Source: Flaviflagellibacter rhizophilus
GTDB taxonomy: Bacteria > Pseudomonadota > Alphaproteobacteria > Rhizobiales > Methylopilaceae
DNA: 64,000 bases
Direction of reading: 5' to 3'
Assembly (NCBI RefSeq): GCF_033898525.1
Contig: NZ_JAXAFJ010000003.1
Location: forward strand, 1-64,000
This document shows positions 22,025 to 29,859 of this stretch, one piece after another. Position 1 is the first letter of the stretch. Each line of letters starts with the position of its first letter. The notes beneath the pieces were generated by a model. That model was given only the letters and a program-made list of their open reading frames with translations, did no database searches and was not told the DNA's origin. The position numbers and the translations under genes were made by a program.

Positions 22025-23827
22025 TTGACCCAGCCGAGCAACCTTTGGACAAGCTTTCTCGTACATTGTTGTACCGATGGGGGTACGTCGCACGTGTTCA
22101 AGAGTTTGCCCAAGCGTCTGTCGTCTCTGAGGGACAAGGCGACGCTCGGCCAGCAGATGGGCCTTGTCGCGGCACTTCTCTGCCTGGTGCTCGTGGCCAG
22201 CGCGTCCATCAGCGCGGCCCTGATCGCGCGCCAGCAGACCAAGGCCCGTGTAGAGGCCGAGATGACGACCCTCGCCTCCAACATGGCCGAGCGGCTCGAC
22301 ATGCGCATGTTCGAACGCCTCCGCGACGTGCGCAATCTCGCGGCCATGGAGCCGCTGCGGCGCATCTGGGAGGCCGACGACGCCGGCGACGCCCGCAATG
22401 TTCTGGAGCAGTTGCAGGCCTCCCTGTCTGAATACACCTGGATCGGCTTTGCGACGGCGGACGGCACTGTGAAAGCCTCGACGTCCGGGATGCTCGAAGG
22501 CAACAGCGTCGCCGCACGGCCGTGGTTCAAGCAGGGACTTCAGGGCCCGACGGCCCAGGACGTGCATGACGCCAAGCTTCTGGCGGGCCTTCTCGGTCCG
22601 TCGCCGGACAATGCGCCGTTCCGGTTCGTCGATGTCGCCGTGCCCGTCAATGGCTCGGATGGCCGGGTGGTTGGCGTGCTCGGTGCCCATATGAGCTGGA
22701 CCTGGGCAACAGCGGTGCGCCGCGCGGTGCTCGACACGGTAGACCGCGGCCTGCAGACCGAAATCTGGGTGCTGGCGCAGGATGGAACGGCGCTGCTCGG
22801 TCCCGGCTTCGGTTCGCGCCCGCTGGACGCCGCCGCGCTGGAACGCATCAGGAGCAGCGGCCGGGTCACGCTGGAGGACGAGGCTACAAGGACGATGATG
22901 GCGGCCGTGGTCGCCAAGGGTTACCTCGATTACCCCGGTCTCGGCTGGACCGTGATCGCGCGCCGCCCGCTGGATGTGGCCATGGCGCCGGCCAATAACC
23001 TGGCGATTATCATCATGTTGGTGGGACTGGGCGTCGCGGTCGCCGGCGTGTTCGTCGCAGCCGGTGTCACGCATCGCCTGACACGCCCCCTGTGCCAGCT
23101 GGCTGAAAGCGTCGACCAGATCGGCCGTTCGCCGGGCACCACCATGGTCGAGCTCAAGAAGTCGTCCAAGGACGTGATGCGCCTGTCGCTTGCCATCCGC
23201 TCTCTGCTCCGCCGGGTGATGTCCGCGGAGGCGATGCAGGACCAGACCCTTGAGGTGCGGGCCGCGAACGAGGCGCTGACTGCGGAAAACAGGGCGCTGC
23301 AGGTGCTTGCCGACACCGATGCCTTGACCGGCCTGTTGAACCGCCGCGCTTTCCGCGATCTCGCGACGGACGCGATGGCGTATCACCGCCGGTACCGCCG
23401 GCCCCTCGGCGTGCTGATGATCGACATCGACCACTTCAAGGCTGTGAACGACGAGCATGGGCATGCATTCGGCGACCTCGTAATCCACGAGATCGGCAAG
23501 ATCTTGCTGCTGGAAGCCCGCTCGCTGGACAAGGTCGCCCGCATCGGCGGCGAGGAGTTCGTCGTGCTGCTGCGCGACACCGAGGAAACGGGTCCCGAAA
23601 TCCTGGCCGAACGCGTTCGCGCGCGCATCTCCCAGGCGATGATGCAGGGACCGGAGGCGCAGGCCGTCAAGGTGACCGTGTCTATCGGTGCCGCTCTCGC
23701 GGGTGCCGCCGACCGCGACATCGACGATGTCATCGAGCGCGCGGACAAGGCTCTCTACGAGGCAAAAAGCCGGGGCCGGAACAGGGTCGTCCTGGCCCAT
23801 CCCGAAATCCAGACCGCGGCAGCCTGA
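22025..23827 (+). CDS. Membrane-bound Cache-GGDEF diguanylate cyclase
   Basis: A protein of up to 600 residues that should make cyclic di-GMP. A transmembrane helix at about residues 43-65, a periplasmic sensor region with Cache-like features (EAMxRIW... SGMLEGNSVAARPWFKQG), a second helix near 320-340, a short HAMP-like linker and coiled coil, then a GGDEF domain with the active GGEEF (RIGGEEF). The TTG at 22025 is the longest start; GTG at 22094 just before the first helix is equally possible. No RxxD inhibitory site was noted. Its stop lies five bases from the convergent NsrR-like gene. Confidence 0.88.
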   Translation: MTQPSNLWTSFLVHCCTDGGTSHVFKSLPKRLSSLRDKATLGQQMGLVAALLCLVLVASASISAALIARQQTKARVEAEMTTLASNMAERLDMRMFERLRDVRNLAAMEPLRRIWEADDAGDARNVLEQLQASLSEYTWIGFATADGTVKASTSGMLEGNSVAARPWFKQGLQGPTAQDVHDAKLLAGLLGPSPDNAPFRFVDVAVPVNGSDGRVVGVLGAHMSWTWATAVRRAVLDTVDRGLQTEIWVLAQDGTALLGPGFGSRPLDAAALERIRSSGRVTLEDEATRTMMAAVVAKGYLDYPGLGWTVIARRPLDVAMAPANNLAIIIMLVGLGVAVAGVFVAAGVTHRLTRPLCQLAESVDQIGRSPGTTMVELKKSSKDVMRLSLAIRSLLRRVMSAEAMQDQTLEVRAANEALTAENRALQVLADTDALTGLLNRRAFRDLATDAMAYHRRYRRPLGVLMIDIDHFKAVNDEHGHAFGDLVIHEIGKILLLEARSLDKVARIGGEEFVVLLRDTEETGPEILAERVRARISQAMMQGPEAQAVKVTVSIGAALAGAADRDIDDVIERADKALYEAKSRGRNRVVLAHPEIQTAAA

Positions 23828-23831
23828 TCCT

Positions 23832-24308
23832 TCAGGCGTCCGGTTCGAGGGTTGCGGCGCAAGGCTCGGGAACTGGCACCACCGGTACCTGGAAGGCGCG
23901 CAGCATGGCCGCGATGTCCATGCCCTGCTGCGGGATGTCCGCGAACGTATAGCTGTCGAGCACGGCGAGGAAGGCCATCACCGCCTCCTTCAGCACCCGC
24001 GTCATCCCGCAGCCCCTGGCGATGGCGCAACTGCTGCAATCGACCAGATCGAAGCCGCCCTCCATGGAGCGCACCACCTGGCCGACGGTGATCTCCGAGG
24101 CCGGACGTGCCAGGCGGATGCCGCCCGCGCGGCCCCGCACGGTCGTGACATATCCGGCTTTTCCCAGTTCATGCACCACCTTCATCAGGTGGTTTTGCGA
24201 GATGCTGTAGGCGCGCGAGATATCGCCGATCGACGCCCGACGCTCGGGATGTGCCGCGAGGTAGACGAGAACGCGGATGGAATAATCTGTGTAGCGCGTC
24301 AGGCGCAT
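23832..24308 (-). CDS. nsrR: Rrf2-family repressor, NsrR-like
   Basis: A 158-residue Rrf2 transcription factor starting MRLTRYTDYS; ATG 24308 has GGAG five bases upstream, and an extra 19 codons upstream are rejected. The winged helix-turn-helix occupies residues 1-75. Three cysteines at 91, 94 and 100 (CSSCAIARGC) are the presumed iron-sulfur ligands that nitric oxide attacks in NsrR. It is divergent from the flavohemoglobin gene, the classic NsrR target. The Cys spacing CX2CX5C differs somewhat from E. coli NsrR, so an IscR- or RsrR-like sensor is a weaker alternative. Confidence 0.85.
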   Translation of the reverse strand: MRLTRYTDYSIRVLVYLAAHPERRASIGDISRAYSISQNHLMKVVHELGKAGYVTTVRGRAGGIRLARPASEITVGQVVRSMEGGFDLVDCSSCAIARGCGMTRVLKEAVMAFLAVLDSYTFADIPQQGMDIAAMLRAFQVPVVPVPEPCAATLEPDA

Positions 24309-24349
24309 ATGGGCTCCGGCGGCCTCCTTCTTCAAAGATATATTCGGCT

Positions 24350-24410
24350 TGCATGTTTTATCCAAGGTGCTAAGCAGGCCGAGTAAACATGCATCGTTCG
24401 TACATGTTTA
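24350..24410. promoter_or_regulatory. Putative NsrR operator region between nsrR and hmp
   Basis: TGCATGTTT at 24350-24358 and its inverse complement AAACATGCA at 24385-24393 flank a 26-base spacer. A third related word, ACATGTTTA, follows at 24402-24410. These AT-rich palindromic words in a GC-rich genome lie in the divergent promoter region and resemble the ATGCATTT half-sites recognised by NsrR in other bacteria. Assignment is by position and resemblance only. Confidence 0.55.
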
Positions 24411-24451
24411 GGTATGCCACGCGGCGCCACGCCGCCAAGGAGTCGGCCGTC

Positions 24452-25660
24452 ATGGCTTCCCAGCTCAGCCCGCGCACCGTCGAGATCGTCAAGGCAACCG
24501 TTCCCGCGCTCGAAGTGCATGGTTTCGAGATCGTGCGGGCGATGTATGCGCGCATGTTCGAGGACCCCGCGATCCGCGATCTGTTCAACCAGTCGCATCA
24601 CGGCGAAACCGGGTCTCAGCCCCGTGCCTTGACCGATGCGATCCTCGCCTATGCCCGCAATATCGAAAATCTCGGGGTGCTCGGCGCGGCTGTGGAGCGC
24701 ATCGCTCAGAAGCATGTCGGCCTCCAGATCCTGCCCGAGCACTATCCGGCCGTGGCGAATGCGCTGCTCGCCGCCATCAAGCAGGTGCTCGGCGATGCGG
24801 CGACCGACGAGGTGCTCGCAGCCTGGGGCGAGGCCTATTGGTTCCTGGCCGATATCCTGATCGCCCGCGAGCAGGCGCTCTACAAGGGCCTCGAAACAGC
24901 CGATGGCGGGTGGGCTGGATGGCGCGATTTCCGTGTCGCCGAGAAGATCCCGGAAAGCAGCATCATCACATCCTTCGTGCTGGTGCCGGTGGATGGCGGG
25001 GCCGTCATCCGCCACAAGCCGGGGCAATACCTCACCTTCTGGCTCGACATACCCGGCCAGCATCCGCTCAAGCGCAATTACAGCATCTCCAACGCCCCGG
25101 ATGGCCGAGCCTACCGCATCTCCGTCAAGCGCGAGCCGAACGGCGTCGTCTCAGGCTGGCTGCACGATGAGGTCGAGGTGGGGCATGTGCTGAAGGTGTC
25201 GCCTCCGGCTGGCGAGTTCTACCTTGACGGCACCCCTCAGCGCCCCGTGGTGCTGGTGAGCGGCGGGGTCGGGCTGACCCCAATGCTGAGCATGCTGCAC
25301 AGCGTGGCGGAGGGTGGCGCGGAAGTCCCCGTGCATTTCGTGCACGGCGCGCTGAACGGAGGTACGCATGCGCTCGGAACCGAGGTGCGCCGCGTGGCCG
25401 TACAGCCGAACCTCCAGGCCACCATCTTCTATCTGGAGCCTCACGCCGACGACCGTGCAAGGCAAGATTATGACGAGGCCGGCCTGATCACGGTGGATTG
25501 GCTGAAGCGCAACACGCCGTTCGGGGAGGCGGAGTTCTACCTTTGCGGCCCCAAGCCGTTCCTTGCCCATTTTGTCCACGGGCTGCAGCAGGAAGGTGTT
25601 GCGCCGACACGCATTCACTACGAGTTCTTCGGCCCGGCCGACGAACTGCTCGCCGCCTGA
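24452..25660 (+). CDS. hmp: Flavohemoglobin, nitric oxide dioxygenase
   Basis: A 402-residue cytosolic flavohemoprotein that oxidises nitric oxide to nitrate with O2 and NAD(P)H. ATG 24452 with AAGGAG upstream gives family length; an ATG at 24389 would add 21 unlikely residues. The globin domain (about 1-140) has Tyr32 (B10), Gln56 (E7), proximal His88 and Tyr98. The FAD domain has KRNYSIS, and the NAD domain has GGVGLTPM and a C-terminal FYLCGPKPF. Regulation by the adjacent NsrR-like repressor is expected. Confidence 0.95.
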   Translation: MASQLSPRTVEIVKATVPALEVHGFEIVRAMYARMFEDPAIRDLFNQSHHGETGSQPRALTDAILAYARNIENLGVLGAAVERIAQKHVGLQILPEHYPAVANALLAAIKQVLGDAATDEVLAAWGEAYWFLADILIAREQALYKGLETADGGWAGWRDFRVAEKIPESSIITSFVLVPVDGGAVIRHKPGQYLTFWLDIPGQHPLKRNYSISNAPDGRAYRISVKREPNGVVSGWLHDEVEVGHVLKVSPPAGEFYLDGTPQRPVVLVSGGVGLTPMLSMLHSVAEGGAEVPVHFVHGALNGGTHALGTEVRRVAVQPNLQATIFYLEPHADDRARQDYDEAGLITVDWLKRNTPFGEAEFYLCGPKPFLAHFVHGLQQEGVAPTRIHYEFFGPADELLAA

Positions 25661-25727
25661 TGCCGTTATCGGTTGCGTTCCAACAGATCAGCCCGGCGAT
25701 GTTTTCGGCGGACGCGAGGAAGCCCAG

Positions 25728-27053
25728 ATGAGCGATGTACCCAGCAGCAGCGGCACGTCCGGTTCTTGGGCAGGCTGGCGCCTGTTTCGCGTGGAGGAGC
25801 GGCGCCCGGAAAGCGAGACGATCACCTCGTTCGTCCTGAGGCCGGTGGATGGCGGCGCCATCCCGGCTCACAGACCGGGGCAGTACCTAACATTCCTCGT
25901 GGATGTGCCCGGGAAGGGCGCGCAGAAGCGCAACTACTCGATCTCATGTGCGCCGGGTGGCGCCACCTACCGCATCTCGGTCAAGCGCGAGCCGGAGGGC
26001 ACGGTTTCCCGCTGGCTCCACGACGAGGCGGTCGTCGGGACCGAGCTGAAGGTCGGCGCGCCCGCCGGCGAATTCGTGCTTCCGGATGACCAGCCCCGCC
26101 CGGTGGTGCTGCTGAGCGGCGGCGTCGGGCTGACGCCCATGGTCAGCATGCTGGAGACGATTGCCCGCGACCGGCGGGCGCTTCAGGCCTTCTACGTGCA
26201 CGGCACGATCAATGGCCGCACCCACGCCTTCGGTGCCCATGTCCGCGATCTCGCCGCGCGAAGCGACAACATCAAGGCCGCGACCTTCTACAGCGCGCCG
26301 GGCGAAGGGGATGCGCAGGGCCGGGATTTCGATGTCGCGGGCCGCATCACCGTGGAATGGCTGCGCAGCCATGTGCCGGCCGATGCCGATTTCTTCATCT
26401 GCGGCCCGGTGCCGTTCCTGCGCAGCTTCGTGACGGGCCTTGCCGCCTCCGGCATCGCGGCCGAGCGCATCCACTACGAATTCTTCGGAGCCGTCGAAGA
26501 CCTGCTGGAAGTCTGGCCCGAAGCGCTCGACATCGCACCGGCCAACACCGCGAACAGCTGGGGGCAGGAGGGGAAGAAGGCAGATGCTCCCGCAACGACC
26601 CGCGAGGCCATAGGCGAGGCCTTCCTCGATGGTCAGGCCGATGCGGTGATCGTCAGCGACCGGGAGGGCTACATCACCCTGTGGAATCCGGGCGCCGAGC
26701 GCATCTTCGGCTTCACCGAGGCGGACGCCATGGGCCAGTCGCTCGACATCATCATCCCCGAAGGGCTCCGCGCCCGGCACTGGGAAGGATATCGCGAGAC
26801 GGCGGCCAGCGGTGAGAGCCGCTATGGCGCGGGCGATCTTCTCTCGGTACCTGCTTTGTGCAAGGACGGGCGGCGCATCTCCGTGGAGTTCACCATCACC
26901 ATGCTGCGGGATGCGGCCGGCGTGGTGATCGGGATGATCGCGGTGCTGCGCGATGTAACCGCCCGCTTCGAAGAGGCCAAGGCGCTGAAGAAGAGGCTGG
27001 CGGCTCTGGAGGCCGCCGGCCAGGAAGCCACGGCCTCGGTTGCATCAAGCTAG
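25728..27053 (+). CDS. Globin-less Hmp-type reductase fused to a PAS domain
   Basis: A 441-residue protein. Residues 13-258 closely parallel the reductase half of the preceding Hmp: SWAGWRLFRVEE, GQYLTF, FAD motif KRNYSIS (68-73), GGVGLTPM (131-138) and FFICGPVPF (222-230). There is no globin. A linker (about 262-292) leads to a single PAS domain (292-412, beginning EAFLDGQADAVIVSDREGY) and a short coiled coil. His351 in RARHWEGY aligns with the heme-ligand His of FixL-type PAS (EHDxY). No kinase, cyclase or DNA-binding output follows. It is 67 bases behind hmp. A redox-linked NO/O2 sensor or alternative NO-detoxifying enzyme are both possible. Confidence 0.85.
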   Translation: MSDVPSSSGTSGSWAGWRLFRVEERRPESETITSFVLRPVDGGAIPAHRPGQYLTFLVDVPGKGAQKRNYSISCAPGGATYRISVKREPEGTVSRWLHDEAVVGTELKVGAPAGEFVLPDDQPRPVVLLSGGVGLTPMVSMLETIARDRRALQAFYVHGTINGRTHAFGAHVRDLAARSDNIKAATFYSAPGEGDAQGRDFDVAGRITVEWLRSHVPADADFFICGPVPFLRSFVTGLAASGIAAERIHYEFFGAVEDLLEVWPEALDIAPANTANSWGQEGKKADAPATTREAIGEAFLDGQADAVIVSDREGYITLWNPGAERIFGFTEADAMGQSLDIIIPEGLRARHWEGYRETAASGESRYGAGDLLSVPALCKDGRRISVEFTITMLRDAAGVVIGMIAVLRDVTARFEEAKALKKRLAALEAAGQEATASVASS

Positions 27054-27121
27054 GCCGGCAGCGCACACATAAAGCGAACACCGCGAGCCGCGCCCGACGC
27101 ACTCGCACGGGACGAACGATC

Positions 27122-28243
27122 ATGCAGAACACCGGCGAAACGACGACGGAGCCCAAGGCCGGCTGGCGGCTGTTCCGGCCCATCCTCGCCGGCGCGACGC
27201 TGAACGACCGGGTGTTTGCATCGCTGGCGGCACTGGTGAGCATCGCGCTCACAGGCTTTCTCAGCGCCCTCCTGACGGGCGTCGGCCCGCACCTCATCCT
27301 GCTGGTTCCGCCCATGGGCGCGTCGGCGGTGCTGGTCTTCGCCGTGCCGGCCAGTCCGCTAGCGCAGCCTTGGTCCACCATCGGGGGCAATGTTGTCTCG
27401 GCGTTTGTCGGCATCCTCGTCGCCCACCTGATCGACCAGCCGGCACTTGCCGCCGGTGTCGCGGTAGGGGGGGCCATCATGGCCATGTCGCTGCTGCGCT
27501 GCCTGCATCCTCCGGGCGGTGCCGCCGCACTGGTGGCGGTGTTCGGCGGGCCGGCGGTCGCGGGTTCGGGCTTCCTCTTCCCGCTGGTTCCGGTCGGGCT
27601 TAACGCAGTCCTGCTGGTGGCAGGTGGCCTGCTGTACCATCAGGTCTCCAGGCACTCCTATCCTCACCGGGCGAAGCCGCCCGCGCCGGCACGCCCGACC
27701 TCCGATCCGGCGGCGGCTGAACGCGTCGGGGTCCGCATCGAGGACGTCGAGCGCGTGATCCAGGACCTCGGCGAAACCTTCGACATCAGCAACGAGGATC
27801 TTGCGCGCCTTCTCACCGAGGTGGAGCGGCGGGCGCTTGCCCGCTCCTATGTGGAGCTCTCGGCCGGGGACATCATGTCCCGGGACGTCATCGGTGTGAC
27901 CCCCGACACCTCGCTGGAGGCCGCGCGCAAGCGCCTGCTGGAGCTGGATTTCCGCATCCTTCCCGTGGTTGGAGCAGGGGGGAAGTTACTGGGGCAGATC
28001 GGGTGGCCGGAGCTTTCGAGAGAGGGTGAGCGCGTCGAGCAGGTCATGTCGACGCCCGTTGCCGTCGCGCCTGCTGCGCCTGTCCTCGATCTTGCCGATC
28101 AGCTTACCGGCGGCACCGTCCATGCCGTGCTGGTGGTCGATGCCGACACCCGCCTGATCGGCCTCATCACTCAGACCGATCTTCTGGCGGTCCTCGCTCG
28201 TGGCGTCACCGGCACCATGAGGGAAGCCGCGGCGCGCTCCTGA
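27122..28243 (+). CDS. HPP-family membrane protein with tandem CBS domains
   Basis: A 373-residue protein. The N-terminal half holds four or five transmembrane helices with VPPMGASAVL and the diagnostic CLHPPGGAAAL of the HPP family; plant and cyanobacterial members have been linked to nitrite transport. The C-terminal half carries two CBS domains (about residues 245-300 and 310-365, MSRDVIGV and MSTPVAV), which usually bind adenine nucleotides. It lies 68 bases after the reductase-PAS gene. A role in exporting or sensing nitrogen oxides is inferred from co-location with hmp. Confidence 0.85.
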   Translation: MQNTGETTTEPKAGWRLFRPILAGATLNDRVFASLAALVSIALTGFLSALLTGVGPHLILLVPPMGASAVLVFAVPASPLAQPWSTIGGNVVSAFVGILVAHLIDQPALAAGVAVGGAIMAMSLLRCLHPPGGAAALVAVFGGPAVAGSGFLFPLVPVGLNAVLLVAGGLLYHQVSRHSYPHRAKPPAPARPTSDPAAAERVGVRIEDVERVIQDLGETFDISNEDLARLLTEVERRALARSYVELSAGDIMSRDVIGVTPDTSLEAARKRLLELDFRILPVVGAGGKLLGQIGWPELSREGERVEQVMSTPVAVAPAAPVLDLADQLTGGTVHAVLVVDADTRLIGLITQTDLLAVLARGVTGTMREAAARS

Positions 28244-28249
28244 GGTCTT

Positions 28250-29689
28250 TCAGAAGGCGTTCTTCGCCCGGAATATGCCGACTGCCGTGCGCAGCAGAAT
28301 GACGATGTCCAGCCAGAGGCTCCAGTGCTCGATGTAGTAGATATCGTGCTCGATGCGCCGTGCCATGTCGTCGACGGTGAGTGTCTGGCCGCGATAGCCA
28401 TGGGCCTGTGCCCAGCCGGTAATGCCGGGCTTCAGCTTGTGCCGGGAGGCGTAATTCGCCACCTCGCGTGAGTAGTAGTCGTCGTGCGAGATTGCGTGCG
28501 GACGGGGTCCGCAGATCGACATCTGGCCGTTCAGCACGTTGAGCAATTGCGGCAGTTCGTCGAGGCTGGACTTGCGCAGGAGCCGTCCGACGCGGGTCAC
28601 GCGTGGATCTTCGCGGGACGCTTGCTGCACCTCGCCCGTTTCCTCCATCACATTCATGGTGCGGAATTTCAGGATGCGGAAGCCGCGCCCGTTGAAGCCG
28701 TTCCGCTGCTGGCGAAAGAGCGACGGACCGGGCGAGTCCACCCGGATCAGCAGCGCGATGATGAACATCAGCGGTGCGAGCAGGAGAACGGCGGCAAGCG
28801 CCACGCACAGGTCCAGCGCCCGCTTCATCGCCTGCTCCGTGCCGCTGAGGGGCGGACGTTGGACCTCAAAGGAGGACAGCTTGCCGATCCGCTGTGGCTG
28901 GACCGTGAAGAACTCTGTCGTCCGTTCGTTCATGACGATGCGCACGGGCAGGGGCGCCAATTGCAGCTTCGACAGGATTGGGCGCACGAACCTCAGGGTT
29001 TCGCAGTCGGTGGTGATGAGGATCTGCTGGATGTCGCTTCCGCGCACGGCTTTCACCACGTTGTCGGCGATGCGCATCAGGTCCTCGCGGGTCGCCTGCC
29101 GCGGAACCTCGAAGCTTCGGCTGACCTGAAAGCCGTGCCGCTTGAGCTCGGCGGATGTGGTGCCGGACAGGGCGTCGGAGCAACAGTCGATGAGGGCGGT
29201 TTCCGGGCCCGCGATCTTCTCTTCGGCGAGTGCGCGCTGGATGCACGCGGCAAGTGCGTAGCGGCCGGCCAGAACGAGCGCGAGCCCACAGGCGAAGAAG
29301 GGCGCGATGAACATCCGGGGGAAGAGGGGAACGATCTTCAACGCGAAGGCGACGGCGCCCAGAAAGGCGAAGGCCGTCGTCCAGAACAGGATGAGGCGGC
29401 CGAGTTGCCTGTGCCGCGAGGTCAGCACCTCTATCCCGTACATGCCGCAAGACCTCATCAGCAGGATGAAGAGCAGCGCGGTCACGGCGGCAACGCCAAC
29501 CGCCCGGCCTGCGTCAGGTGCGATAGCGACATGCTGGCTGAAGATCACCTCTGCGCAAAGCCCTGCAAGCAGGGGAGCCAGCGCATCGGATGTAAGTGCG
29601 ATGGCCTGAAGTCGCGCGAGCGAGACCTTGATGCGCGGCAGTGAAAATCCGGTGGCATGCGCGCGTGCGGTGGCGTCCGTCGAGTTCAT
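28250..29689 (-). CDS. Undecaprenyl-phosphate glycosyl-1-phosphate transferase
   Basis: A 479-residue initiating enzyme of exopolysaccharide synthesis (WcaJ/GumD/ExoY class). ATG 29689 follows GAGGA. Four N-terminal helices and a CoA-binding-like central domain precede the catalytic bacterial-sugar-transferase domain. That domain carries KRALDLCVALAAVLLL, SPGPSLFRQQR, ILKFRTM, SLDELPQLLNVL and GPRPH. It loads the first sugar phosphate onto undecaprenyl phosphate at the inner membrane. Its 3' end is six bases from the convergent HPP gene, marking the boundary of the surface-polysaccharide locus. Confidence 0.92.
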   Translation of the reverse strand: MNSTDATARAHATGFSLPRIKVSLARLQAIALTSDALAPLLAGLCAEVIFSQHVAIAPDAGRAVGVAAVTALLFILLMRSCGMYGIEVLTSRHRQLGRLILFWTTAFAFLGAVAFALKIVPLFPRMFIAPFFACGLALVLAGRYALAACIQRALAEEKIAGPETALIDCCSDALSGTTSAELKRHGFQVSRSFEVPRQATREDLMRIADNVVKAVRGSDIQQILITTDCETLRFVRPILSKLQLAPLPVRIVMNERTTEFFTVQPQRIGKLSSFEVQRPPLSGTEQAMKRALDLCVALAAVLLLAPLMFIIALLIRVDSPGPSLFRQQRNGFNGRGFRILKFRTMNVMEETGEVQQASREDPRVTRVGRLLRKSSLDELPQLLNVLNGQMSICGPRPHAISHDDYYSREVANYASRHKLKPGITGWAQAHGYRGQTLTVDDMARRIEHDIYYIEHWSLWLDIVILLRTAVGIFRAKNAF

Positions 29690-29859
29690 CGGCTGAGTCC
29701 TCGAAGTCGAAGATGCAGCTTCAGGTTGTATACGCTTTCTCAAGGCAAGGCGAGTTGCGAAGCGGATGCGAAGGCGTGATTCAGCCCTGCTGGCTGAACT
29801 CTCCGCATGATGCCCACCAAGCAGGCAGAGAGATCACCCTTTGCCGCTCATGCACCTTT

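Noticed and set aside
24389..24451. Upstream ATG start for hmp
   Set aside because: It lies inside a repeated operator-like word, lacks a ribosome site and adds 21 residues absent from the family.
25728..27053. Frameshifted remnant of a second flavohemoglobin
   Set aside because: The globin is wholly absent rather than broken, the start has normal context, and the PAS domain is intact in frame.
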